Origin: Limnobacter thiooxidans
GTDB lineage: Bacteria; Pseudomonadota; Gammaproteobacteria; Burkholderiales; Burkholderiaceae_B
Direction: 5' to 3'
NCBI RefSeq assembly: GCF_036323495.1
Contig: NZ_AP028947.1
Coordinates: forward strand, 1,922,001 to 1,986,000
Length of the DNA: 64,000 nt
The translations under genes and the position numbers were made by a program. Positions 53,873 through 61,736 of the stretch are shown one piece after another; the first letter of the stretch is position 1; each line of letters starts with the position of its first letter. The notes under the pieces were generated by a model. It was not told the origin of the DNA. It did no database searches and worked only from the letters and a program-made list of their open reading frames with translations.

Positions 53873-53963
53873 GTGGCGGCAAGTATAACGCAGTGTCATC
53901 GAGCTATGCAGCCGCCAGTTCAGGTAGCATGCGAAATTCAACAAAACAACAAAGGAGACAAAA

Positions 53964-54377
53964 TTGAATCAATCCGCAGGAAACCGGTTTGTATTTCTGG
54001 GCTTCATAGCAGCAGGATTCACAAACCTGCTGGGCATGCTTGCTGCCAGTGAGTTTTTCACGAAGACCGCCTTTCACAGCCTGTCCCCCAACGTGTTCTC
54101 GGAATTCGGCACGTTCATGGTCATGGTGTGGGGGCTCGCCTACCTGGCAGCAGCGAAGCACGCGCACAACCTTCCAGCGCTGTGTTTTGTGTTTGCGTTT
54201 GAAAAAGCCATTTATGTTTACACCTGGGTGGTGTGGATACAGGCCAACTCAGACACACTGCCTGCGCTCCAGGACAGCGATCCTTTGCTGGCACTCTTCT
54301 ATTCTGGATACGGTCTGATTGACCTCGCTTACGCCCTGTTCTTCGCTTGGGCGGGCATTCGGGCTCTTCGCAACTAA
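53964..54377 (+). CDS. Small unknown membrane protein, TTG start
   Basis: The 137-residue product has about four hydrophobic helices (near residues 8-27, 47-64, 70-91 and 107-132) and no motif I recognise. The start is TTG at 53964, with AGGAG six bases upstream. It lies between the tRNA-Ser gene and the regulatory region of the NrtA-like operon, and its stop precedes the candidate enhancer sites by about 15 bases. Function unknown. Confidence 0.7.
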   Translation: MNQSAGNRFVFLGFIAAGFTNLLGMLAASEFFTKTAFHSLSPNVFSEFGTFMVMVWGLAYLAAAKHAHNLPALCFVFAFEKAIYVYTWVVWIQANSDTLPALQDSDPLLALFYSGYGLIDLAYALFFAWAGIRALRN

Positions 54378-54390
54378 ATCTATACAAGTC

Positions 54391-54469
54391 GGTGCATGCA
54401 CCACTTCCACCAGACACGGCGCACTGATTTGCTTGGTGCGCCGCACCAAAATTGGTCTTCGCACCAAAA
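54391..54469. promoter_or_regulatory. Cluster of GGTGC/GCACC inverted repeats, candidate enhancer
   Basis: Three related elements occur: GGTGCATGCACC (54391-54402), TTGGTGCGCCGCACCAAA (54433-54450) and TTGGTCTTCGCACCAAAA (54452-54469). They lie about 60-140 bases before the sigma-54 promoter, the usual place for NtrC-type activator sites. The half-sites resemble NtrC boxes, but their order and spacing do not match exactly. Confidence 0.5.
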
Positions 54470-54528
54470 CAGACGTTCTAAATTCCCTAAAACTACAGTT
54501 TTCTGTGGAAGAAACCGAATCAAAGACT

Positions 54529-54544
54529 TGGCACGCATTCTGCT
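54529..54544 (+). promoter_or_regulatory. Sigma-54 promoter of the NrtA-like operon
   Basis: TGGCACGCATTCTGCT has the invariant GG (54530-54531) and GC (54542-54543) separated by ten bases, and nearly matches the consensus TGGCACG-N4-TTGC. Transcription should start near 54555. Confidence 0.8.
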
Positions 54545-54557
54545 TATAGGTGAATGA

Positions 54558-54623
54558 GGCTTTTGCCAAAGACGGACCAAGCCACAACAAATCAAACAAT
54601 GCAGTACTGGACAACGGCGTCCA
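54558..54623 (+). ncRNA. ANTAR-target (NasT/NasR-type) two-hairpin leader
   Basis: Hairpin 1 (54558-54583) is imperfectly paired and closes with CC/GG on the hexaloop AAAGAC. Hairpin 2 (54608-54623) is TGGAC / GTCCA around AACGGC. Both loops have A at position 1 and G at position 4, the known requirement of ANTAR protein binding. Hairpin 2 uses the 5' arm of the terminator at 54613, so forming it prevents termination. Confidence 0.72.
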
Positions 54624-54667
54624 TCCCTCTACCTGCCAGGCAGGATTGGTGATGTACGCCGTTTTTT
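54613..54667 (+). terminator. Leader terminator controlled by the ANTAR hairpin
   Basis: AACGGCGT (54613-54620) pairs with ACGCCGTT (54656-54663), with an inner CCTGC / GCAGG hairpin, and six T follow at 54662-54667. It ends 29 bases before the NrtA-like start codon. Confidence 0.75.
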
Positions 54668-54696
54668 CTTGGGTTGAACTTTCGAGGATGCACCAC

Positions 54697-56016
54697 ATGA
54701 GCAACAAACCAACCGACAACAAACCAGAGTTGTCTGAAACACGCCGCACTTTTATCAAACAATCGGCCGCCGTGTGGGGCACTACCCTGCTCGCAGGTTT
54801 TGGTGCACCGTCCATTGTGATGGCTCAATCCAGCAAGCTGGAAACCACGAAAGTAAAACTGGGATTCATCGCCCTGTCCGATGCGGCACCCCTGTTCATC
54901 GCAGAGGAAAAAGGATTTTTCAAAAAGCACGGCATGACCGATGTCGAGGTGCTCAAGCAATCCTCCTGGGGCACAACCCGCGACAACCTGGTACTGGGTT
55001 CAGCCGGCAACGGCATTGATGGTGCACACCTGCTCACACCCATGGCTTACCTGCTGACCACAGGTGCAATCACCACCAACAACATTCCGGTGCCCATGAA
55101 TATTCTTTGCCGCCTGAACCTGGATGGACAGGGCATTTCGGTCAGCAACGAATACCTGGACCTCAAGGTGGGCACCAATGCCAGTGAACTGAAAACAGCA
55201 CTGGCGGCCAAGAAAGGCGGCGGCAAGGCGGTGAATGCTGCAATGACATTCCCGGGCGGCACGCACGACCTGTGGCTGCGTTACTGGATGGCCTCGGCTG
55301 GCATTGACCCCAACAGCAGCGTGTCCACCATCGTGGTTCCTCCACCCCAGATGGTTGCGAACATGAAAGTGGGCAGCATGGACACCTTCTGCGTAGGTGA
55401 ACCCTGGAACCTGCAACTGATTCACCAGAAAATTGGTTACACGGCAGTAACTACTGGTGAGTTGTGGAACAACCACCCGGAAAAAGCATTGAGCCTGCGT
55501 GCCGATTATGTGCAAGCAAACCCCAACGCAACCAAGGCACTTCTGAAAGCCGTGATGGAAGCGCAGATTTATTGTGATGACCCTGCCAATAAGGATGAAG
55601 TTGCACGTGTCTGTTCACAGCGCAAGTGGATCAACGCACCAGTGGGCGACATTATCGAGCGTATCAAAGGCGACTTCGACTATGGCACTGGCCGCATTGA
55701 AAGCAATAGCAAACACCTGATGAAATACTGGAGAAACCAGGCTTCGTATCCTTTCCAAAGCCATGACCTTTGGTTCCTGACTGAAAACCAGCGTTGGGGC
55801 TACCTGCCAAGCAAACTCGACACGAACGCGCTGATCAAGAAAGTGAACCGCGAAGACATGTGGCGTGTTGCTGCAAAAGAATTGGGCATTGCAGCCAAAG
55901 ACATCCCAACCAGCACATCGCGTGGAGTCGAAAAATTCTTCGACGGCAAGGTGTTTGACCCCAAGAATCCGAAGGCTTATCTCGACAGCCTCGCCATCAA
56001 GGCCATGAAAGCCTGA
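54697..56016 (+). CDS. nrtA: NrtA/CmpA-like ABC substrate-binding protein, Tat signal
   Basis: The 439-residue product has a twin-arginine signal (ETRRTFIKQSAAVWGTTLL) and an NMT1/NrtA-type binding fold: VKLGFIALSDAAPLFIAEEKGFF, then MTFPGGTHDLWLRYWMA and a long C-terminal helical part. This matches nitrate, bicarbonate or cyanate binding proteins. Nitrate is favoured because of the sigma-54 promoter and ANTAR leader upstream, which are features of nitrate assimilation operons. The ATG at 54697 is chosen, with GAGG about nine bases upstream. No nitrate reductase is in the window. Confidence 0.88.
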   Translation: MSNKPTDNKPELSETRRTFIKQSAAVWGTTLLAGFGAPSIVMAQSSKLETTKVKLGFIALSDAAPLFIAEEKGFFKKHGMTDVEVLKQSSWGTTRDNLVLGSAGNGIDGAHLLTPMAYLLTTGAITTNNIPVPMNILCRLNLDGQGISVSNEYLDLKVGTNASELKTALAAKKGGGKAVNAAMTFPGGTHDLWLRYWMASAGIDPNSSVSTIVVPPPQMVANMKVGSMDTFCVGEPWNLQLIHQKIGYTAVTTGELWNNHPEKALSLRADYVQANPNATKALLKAVMEAQIYCDDPANKDEVARVCSQRKWINAPVGDIIERIKGDFDYGTGRIESNSKHLMKYWRNQASYPFQSHDLWFLTENQRWGYLPSKLDTNALIKKVNREDMWRVAAKELGIAAKDIPTSTSRGVEKFFDGKVFDPKNPKAYLDSLAIKAMKA

Positions 56017-56044
56017 TTAGTTAATGCAACAAGGACCCATCATC

Positions 56045-56911
56045 ATGATGAACACCGACACACTAGAGCGCATTCAAGCAACACCCAAACTGCGCAGCAA
56101 ACCGCTGGTAGAAACCCGATTCTTCAGGCAGTTCAAATCGAGCTTGGGCAATGTGGTTCCGCCATTGGTCATCATGAGCCTGTTGTTGTTGATCTGGGAA
56201 ATTCTGTGCAGCGGTGAAGGTGCACGCCTTCCCGCACCCAGCAAGGTCATCACCGACACCTGGGAGCTCATTACCAATCCCTTTTACAACAACGGTGGAT
56301 CCGACGTTGGTATGGCCTGGCAAATTCTCGCCAGCCTGGAACGGGTGGCGATTGGCTACAGTCTCGCTGTTGTGGTGGGTGTGGCACTCGGTGTGTTGGT
56401 GGGTCAATCAACCTGGGCCCTGCGTGGCCTGGACCCCTTGTTTCAGGTGTTACGTACAGTACCCCCATTGGCCTGGTTACCCTTGTCGCTGGCAGGCTTT
56501 CAGGATGGCAACCCATCGGCGATTTTCGTGATTTTCATCACGGCCATTTGGCCCATCATCATCAACACCTCGGTGGGCATTCGCAACATTCCGGAAGACT
56601 ACCGAAATGTTTCTCGTGTGATTCAACACAATGGCGTCGAGTACTTCTGGAAAATCATGTTGCCTGCCGCGGCGCCTTATATTTTCTCGGGTTTGAGAAT
56701 TGGTGTGGGTTTGAGCTGGCTGGCCATTGTCGCCGCTGAAATGTTGATTGGTGGTGTGGGTATCGGCTTCTTCATCTGGGACGCCTGGAACAGCTCGCTG
56801 ATTAGCGACATCGTATTGGCACTGGTGTACGTGGGCATTGTCGGCTTCATTCTCGACCGCTGCGTGGCCTGGGTCGGCAACAAGATTACACGCGGCACTT
56901 CCGCAGCTTAA
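56045..56911 (+). CDS. nrtB: NrtB-like ABC transporter permease
   Basis: The 288-residue product has about six membrane helices and the binding-protein-dependent permease loop (EDYRNVSRVIQHNGVEYFWKIMLPAAAPYIF) that contacts the ATPase. LRTVPPLAWLPLSL is typical of the NrtB/SsuC/TauC group. An AGGA lies nine bases before the ATG at 56045; an earlier ATG at 56024 is possible. It follows nrtA by 28 bases and precedes the ATPase gene by 10. Confidence 0.9.
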   Translation: MMNTDTLERIQATPKLRSKPLVETRFFRQFKSSLGNVVPPLVIMSLLLLIWEILCSGEGARLPAPSKVITDTWELITNPFYNNGGSDVGMAWQILASLERVAIGYSLAVVVGVALGVLVGQSTWALRGLDPLFQVLRTVPPLAWLPLSLAGFQDGNPSAIFVIFITAIWPIIINTSVGIRNIPEDYRNVSRVIQHNGVEYFWKIMLPAAAPYIFSGLRIGVGLSWLAIVAAEMLIGGVGIGFFIWDAWNSSLISDIVLALVYVGIVGFILDRCVAWVGNKITRGTSAA

Positions 56912-56921
56912 GGGGCACAAC

Positions 56922-57773
56922 ATGAGCGATCGTTTTCTGAGTATTTCGCAAGTTCAAATGCGTTTTGAGCGCAATGGCATCACCAACCCGGTGTTGAAGG
57001 ACATCAACCTGGAAGTCAATCGCGGTGAATACATTTCGTTGATCGGCCATTCGGGTTGTGGCAAATCTACTGTGCTGAATATCATCGCCGGCTTGCTGAC
57101 CGCCAGCGAAGGTGTGGTGATCGTGGACAACAAGGAAGTGAATGCACCGGGGCCTGACCGTGCCCTGGTGTTTCAAAACCATTCCCTGCTGCCTTGGCTG
57201 ACTGTGTACCAGAATGTGGAAATTGCCGTTGAAAAAATCTTCAAAGGCAAGAAAAGCAAGAAGGAACAACGTGAATGGATTCTGTACAACCTGGACATGG
57301 TCAACATGAGCCATGCGCTGGATCGCTTGCCTTCAGAAATTTCAGGTGGCATGAAGCAGCGCGTGGGCATCGCCCGTGCGCTGGCCATGGAACCCAAGGT
57401 GCTGTTGCTGGACGAACCTTTCGGTGCACTTGATGCATTGACCCGCGCGCACCTCCAAGATGAAGTCATGCGCATTCAAAATGAATTGAAAAACACCGTG
57501 GTCATGATTACGCACGATGTGGATGAGGCCGTGTTGCTGTCAGACCGCATCGTGATGATGACCAACGGCCCTTCAGCCACCATCGGTCAAATTCTCGACA
57601 TTGAACTGGCCCGCCCCCGTGATCGCCTGGCCTTGGCCGACGACCCGACTTACAACCACTATCGGCATGAAGTGCTCAGTTTCCTTCACGAAAAACAGCG
57701 CAAGGTGGAAGCCATCGACAAGCACAGGCAAACCAAGGTGAAAACCGAAAGCAAAGTAACCGCCAACGGATAA
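56922..57773 (+). CDS. nrtD: NrtD/NrtC-like ABC transporter ATPase
   Basis: The 283-residue product has Walker A GHSGCGKST, the Q-loop in FQNHSLLPWLT, the signature ISGGMKQRVGIARAL, Walker B LLLDEPFGALD and the switch His in MITHDVDEA. It is the size of NrtD; the extra binding domain of NrtC is absent. AAGGGG lies six bases before the ATG. It closes the three-gene operon, and a strong terminator follows at 57795. Confidence 0.92.
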   Translation: MSDRFLSISQVQMRFERNGITNPVLKDINLEVNRGEYISLIGHSGCGKSTVLNIIAGLLTASEGVVIVDNKEVNAPGPDRALVFQNHSLLPWLTVYQNVEIAVEKIFKGKKSKKEQREWILYNLDMVNMSHALDRLPSEISGGMKQRVGIARALAMEPKVLLLDEPFGALDALTRAHLQDEVMRIQNELKNTVVMITHDVDEAVLLSDRIVMMTNGPSATIGQILDIELARPRDRLALADDPTYNHYRHEVLSFLHEKQRKVEAIDKHRQTKVKTESKVTANG

Positions 57774-57794
57774 AACCCGACAACAAGCAGAAAC

Positions 57795-57830
57795 AAAAAC
57801 CGCCAGGAACCTCCCCTGGCGGTTTTTTTT
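57795..57830 (+). terminator. Rho-independent terminator of the NrtABD-type operon
   Basis: AAAAACCGCCAGG pairs with CCTGGCGGTTTTT around a short loop, followed by eight T. Confidence 0.9.
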
Positions 57831-57961
57831 CGACCCTAGGGAAAGTACCAAGTGGTAAGGGTTTGCTCCAATTCAGTTAGTTTTGGTACCCCATCACAAT
57901 GCAGGTTCGAAAAGTAAAATCAAAACAACAGTCGAAAGTTACATCATTCTTAGGAGGCAAC

Positions 57962-59080
57962 ATGACTGATTCCGTGAACAACCAGAAGCGCCGTGATTTT
58001 ATCAAGGGCACATCCGTGGCCGCAGTGGGTGCAGGTGCCATGGCATTCCCCATGATTTCAACTGCACAAACAGTGAACATGCGCTTCCAGAGCACATGGC
58101 CACAGAAAGACATCTTCCATGAGTACGCGGAAGACTTCGCCAACAAAGTCAACAGCATGACCGGTGGTCGCCTGAAGATTGAAGTGCTGCCAGCCGGTTC
58201 CGTGGTCAAGGCTTTTGACCTGCTGGATGCTGTGAGCAAAGGCACACTGGACGGTGGTCATGGTGTGATCGCTTACTGGTACGGCAAGAACCCGGCTGTG
58301 GCCTTGTGGGGTTCCGGCCCAGCTTTCGGCATGGACGCCAACATGTTGCTGGCCTGGCACAATTATGGCGGCGGTAAAGAACTGCTGGAAGAAATCTACA
58401 AAGACCTGAACATGGACGTGGTGTCCTTCATGTCTGGCCCAATGCCAACACAGCCCTTGGGCTGGTTCAAAAAGCCAGTGACAAAAGCTGAAGACCTGAA
58501 AGGCCTGAAGTTCCGCACTGTGGGTTTGTCTGTGGACATGTTCACAAAAATGGGTGTGGCTGTGAACGCCTTGCCTGGTGGTGAAATTGTTCCAGCGATG
58601 GACCGTGGCTTGCTGGATGCCGCTGAATTCAACAACGCGTCTTCTGACCGTCTGTTGGGCTTCCCCGACGTATCCAAGGTGTGCATGCTGCAAAGCTTCC
58701 ACCAGTCTTCTGAACAGTTTGAAATCATGTTCAACAAGACCAAGTACAACAAGTTGCCTGCTGAACTGAAAGCCATCATCAAAGGTGCTGCTGAAGCCTC
58801 TTCTGCTGAAATGAGCTGGAAAGCAATTGACCGCTACTCCAAGGACTACGCAGAAATGCAAAGCAAACAGGGTGTGAAATTCTTCAAAACCCCTGACAGC
58901 ATTCTGAAAGCCCAATTGAAAGCGTGGGATGAAGTGACCAAGGAAAAATCCGCTGCCAACCCCATGTTCAAGAAAGTGTTCGAATCGCAGCGTGCCTTTG
59001 CAGCACGTGCAGCCAAGTGGCAAGCCGACACAACAGTCGACTTCAAGATGGCTCAAGCATTCTACGCACAGAAGAAGTAA
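57962..59080 (+). CDS. dctP: TRAP transporter substrate-binding protein DctP, Tat signal
   Basis: The 372-residue product has a twin-arginine signal (QKRRDFIKGTSVAAVGAGAM, cleavage after ISTAQ) and a DctP fold: FQSTWPQKDIFHEYAEDFAN at the start, then DLKGLKFRTVGL, whose Arg usually binds the substrate carboxylate. A Tat-exported P subunit is typical of the mannitol/chloroaromatic or alpha-keto acid subgroup. AGGAGG lies five bases before the ATG. The small and large permease genes follow after a hairpin. Confidence 0.92.
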   Translation: MTDSVNNQKRRDFIKGTSVAAVGAGAMAFPMISTAQTVNMRFQSTWPQKDIFHEYAEDFANKVNSMTGGRLKIEVLPAGSVVKAFDLLDAVSKGTLDGGHGVIAYWYGKNPAVALWGSGPAFGMDANMLLAWHNYGGGKELLEEIYKDLNMDVVSFMSGPMPTQPLGWFKKPVTKAEDLKGLKFRTVGLSVDMFTKMGVAVNALPGGEIVPAMDRGLLDAAEFNNASSDRLLGFPDVSKVCMLQSFHQSSEQFEIMFNKTKYNKLPAELKAIIKGAAEASSAEMSWKAIDRYSKDYAEMQSKQGVKFFKTPDSILKAQLKAWDEVTKEKSAANPMFKKVFESQRAFAARAAKWQADTTVDFKMAQAFYAQKK

Positions 59081-59096
59081 ATTTTGAAGCAATGAA

Positions 59097-59134
59097 AAGG
59101 CCAACAGCCCCTTGGGGTGTGTTGGCTTTTTTTT
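59097..59134 (+). terminator. Hairpin between dctP and dctQ, likely partial terminator
   Basis: GCCAACA pairs with TGTTGGC, with an inner CCCC/GGGG, followed by eight T. Its place inside the operon suggests it lowers permease expression relative to the binding protein. Confidence 0.75.
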
Positions 59135-59157
59135 ACAAGGAAGCTGAGGTTCAACCC

Positions 59158-59727
59158 ATGCTAACGTTCTTACACCTAATCGACAAAATGTCGACCAAAA
59201 TCGGTCAACTGTTCTCATGGCTGATCGTCGTGCTGACTGCAGTGATCGTATTCGAGGTTTTTACCCGATACGCATTCAATCACCCCAACCCTTGGGTGTT
59301 TGATGCCTCGTACATTTTGTACGGCATCCTGTTCATGATGGCTGGTGCATACACCCTGTCCAAGGGCGGACATGTGCGTGGCGATATTCTGTACGGCTTC
59401 TTCAGCCCAAGAACACAGGCCTCACTCGACCTGATCCTGTATTTCGTATTCTTTTTCCCCGGCATCATTGCTCTGACTTATGCAGGCTATACCTTTGCCG
59501 AAGACGCCTGGCTCATTAAGGAAATGTCCTCAGTGACAGCCGACGGCCCTCCGATTTATCCGTTCAAGACATTCATCCCGCTGGCTGGATTTTTTCTTTT
59601 ACTCCAAGGCGTCGTGGAGGTGATTCGTTGCGTGATGTGTATCAAGGCAGGTGAATGGCCGAAACGTGAAGAAGACGTTGAGGAAGTTGACGTGGAAAAA
59701 CTCAAAGCCTCACTCGGCAAGAATTAA
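59158..59727 (+). CDS. dctQ: TRAP transporter small permease DctQ
   Basis: The 189-residue product has four hydrophobic helices and the family pattern FEVFTRYAFNHPNPWVFDASYILYG. It forms the small membrane subunit that pairs with DctM. The C-terminal tail is acidic and Lys-rich (EEDVEEVDVEKLKASLGKN). The ATG at 59158 has GAGG about nine bases upstream; the open frame extends back into dctP but is not coding there. The start of dctM is 12 bases beyond its stop. Confidence 0.9.
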   Translation: MLTFLHLIDKMSTKIGQLFSWLIVVLTAVIVFEVFTRYAFNHPNPWVFDASYILYGILFMMAGAYTLSKGGHVRGDILYGFFSPRTQASLDLILYFVFFFPGIIALTYAGYTFAEDAWLIKEMSSVTADGPPIYPFKTFIPLAGFFLLLQGVVEVIRCVMCIKAGEWPKREEDVEEVDVEKLKASLGKN

Positions 59728-59738
59728 CAGGATTCAAA

Positions 59739-61670
59739 ATGAGAAAAGAACTTTATTTTGGCTTTGCCATCATGGCCATGATCCTGATCGGGGTCGGGAT
59801 CGCGATGCCACCCGTCGCGGAGATGAGCAATGGCCACTTGGGCCTGCTGATGCTGTCACTGGTGGTGGTTGCCATCATGCTGGGGTTTCCCACGGCCTTT
59901 ACGTTGATGGGTATGGGCGTGATTTTCACGTACTTTGCCTACGACCGCGACCTGGACCACACATTGAACCTGATGGTCCAATCCACTTACAAGGTGATGA
60001 CCAACGATGTGTTGATCTCGATTCCCTTGTTTGTGTTCATGGGTTACCTGGTTGAACGGGCAAACTTAATTGAAAAACTGTTCAAGTCGCTGCACTTGGC
60101 CATGGCCCGCTTGCCCGGTGCCTTGGGGGTAGCCACACTGGTGACCTGCGCAATTTTCGCGACAGCCACAGGTATTGTGGGTGCAGTGGTGACATTGATG
60201 GGTCTGCTGGCCATGCCCAGCATGATGAAAGCTGGCTACGACACTAAAATGGCTGCGGGTGTAATTACCGCGGGCGGTTGTTTGGGTATTCTGATTCCGC
60301 CTTCCGTGCTGCTGATTGTGTATGGCGCAACCGCCGGTGTGTCAGTTGTGCAGTTGTATGCCGGTGCATTTTTCCCCGGCTTGATGCTGGCAGGCATGTA
60401 CATCGCCTACGTCATCATTCGCGCAAAAATCAACCCGAAATGTGCTCCACCCTTGTCTGAAGAAGACCGCAAGGTACCACTGACACCTGTCCTGGCTTCT
60501 TTGAAAAACACCTACGGCACCAGCCGTGCAGTGTCCGCGTTGATCAACGGTTTGAAAGGTCGTCGTGAAGGTCATTTGACCAGCGGCCAAGTCGCAAATC
60601 AGTTGTTCATCGCCATGCTGCCCGCACTGTTCGCCGCATTCATTCTGGGTTTGGTGTATTCCTCGGTGACAGCGCCAAAAGAAGCTGAATTTGACACGTC
60701 CAGCCTGGTCAGTTTTGGTTCTGACTATCAAAGCGAACAGTCCAATTCATACTCTTTCGACCTGGCTGAACCAGAAGCAGAAGCCACCACGGGCTTGGCC
60801 GAACCAGCAGGTGCAGAAACTGCAGAATCCACTGCAGCACCTGCAGCAGCCGAACCAGCTGCGGTAGCTGAACCTGCAGCTGCTGCTGCAATGCCCGCTG
60901 CAGAGGCGGAGTCCACCCCAGCACCAACGAACTTCTGGATTTCACTGGCTGTTGTTGCTGCAATTTTGCTGTTTTATTATTCCAAGCTCAGCTTCGAACG
61001 CCTTGAGGTGTTCAAGATGTTGCTGTCCTCTTTCTTCCCGCTCGCCTTTTTGATTCTGGCCGTGTTGGGCAGTATCGTGTTTGGATTTGCAACACCGTCT
61101 GAAGCAGCGGCTGTGGGCGCATTTGGAGGCTTGCTGCTGGCAGCAGCCTATCGACAGTTGAATTTCAGTGTGCTGCGTGAGTCGTCCTTTTTGACCGCGA
61201 AAACCACCGCCATGGTGTGCTGGCTGTTTGTGGGTTCTTCGATTTTCTCGGCAGCTTTTGCATTGCTGGGTGGTCAGGAACTGGTTGAGCAGTGGGTACT
61301 TTCACTGGGGCTGACACCCATTGAATTCCTGTTGCTGTCACAGGTCATCATTTTCCTGTTGGGCTGGCCGCTCGAATGGACAGAGATCATCGTGATTTTC
61401 ATGCCGATCTTCATTCCATTGCTGCCCTACTTCGATGTAGACCCGCTGTTCTTCGGCCTGTTGGTTGCACTGAATCTGCAAACCGCCTTTCTGTCGCCAC
61501 CTGTGGCCATGGCAGCGTTTTACCTGAAAGGCGTATCGCCACCCGGCGTGACCTTGAACCAGATCTTCCTGGGCATGATTCCATTCATGTTCATCCAGAT
61601 CTTCGCCATGTTCGTGCTGTACGTGTTCCCGCAAATCGGCATGTGGCTGCCCGAAGTGTTGTACAGATAA
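59739..61670 (+). CDS. dctM: TRAP transporter large permease DctM with a low-complexity insert
   Basis: The 643-residue product is about 200 residues longer than typical DctM proteins (about 430). The N-terminal half has family motifs GGCLGILIPPSVLL and GIVGAVVTLMGLLAMP; the C-terminal half has FGFATPSEAAAVGAFGGLL and LNLQTAFLSPPVAMAAFYLK. Between them are extra hydrophobic segments and a hydrophilic insert, residues 311-397, whose second half (341-397) is almost only Ala, Glu, Pro and Thr. AGGA lies six bases before the ATG. It moves the DctP-bound substrate in with sodium or protons. Substrate unknown. Confidence 0.9.
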   Translation: MRKELYFGFAIMAMILIGVGIAMPPVAEMSNGHLGLLMLSLVVVAIMLGFPTAFTLMGMGVIFTYFAYDRDLDHTLNLMVQSTYKVMTNDVLISIPLFVFMGYLVERANLIEKLFKSLHLAMARLPGALGVATLVTCAIFATATGIVGAVVTLMGLLAMPSMMKAGYDTKMAAGVITAGGCLGILIPPSVLLIVYGATAGVSVVQLYAGAFFPGLMLAGMYIAYVIIRAKINPKCAPPLSEEDRKVPLTPVLASLKNTYGTSRAVSALINGLKGRREGHLTSGQVANQLFIAMLPALFAAFILGLVYSSVTAPKEAEFDTSSLVSFGSDYQSEQSNSYSFDLAEPEAEATTGLAEPAGAETAESTAAPAAAEPAAVAEPAAAAAMPAAEAESTPAPTNFWISLAVVAAILLFYYSKLSFERLEVFKMLLSSFFPLAFLILAVLGSIVFGFATPSEAAAVGAFGGLLLAAAYRQLNFSVLRESSFLTAKTTAMVCWLFVGSSIFSAAFALLGGQELVEQWVLSLGLTPIEFLLLSQVIIFLLGWPLEWTEIIVIFMPIFIPLLPYFDVDPLFFGLLVALNLQTAFLSPPVAMAAFYLKGVSPPGVTLNQIFLGMIPFMFIQIFAMFVLYVFPQIGMWLPEVLYR

Positions 61671-61698
61671 CTCCCTTCGGAATTGACCCGTACTACCA

Positions 61699-61724
61699 AA
61701 ACCCGCCCTTGTGGCGGGTTTTTT
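61699..61724 (+). terminator. Rho-independent terminator of the TRAP operon
   Basis: AACCCGCC pairs with GGCGGGTT around CTTGT, followed by a T run. Confidence 0.88.
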
Positions 61725-61736
61725 CATGTCTTCACA

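Noticed and set aside
53659..53967. 102-codon plus-strand frame
   Set aside because: It runs through the tRNA-Ser gene in antisense and overlaps the end of the monooxygenase gene.
54433..54469. Confirmed NtrC binding sites
   Set aside because: Half-sites are similar, but orientation and spacing differ from the NtrC consensus, so only a candidate enhancer is claimed.
60709..60963. Minus-strand Gln/Leu-rich frame
   Set aside because: It is antisense to the Ala/Glu/Pro-rich insert of dctM and has no start signal.
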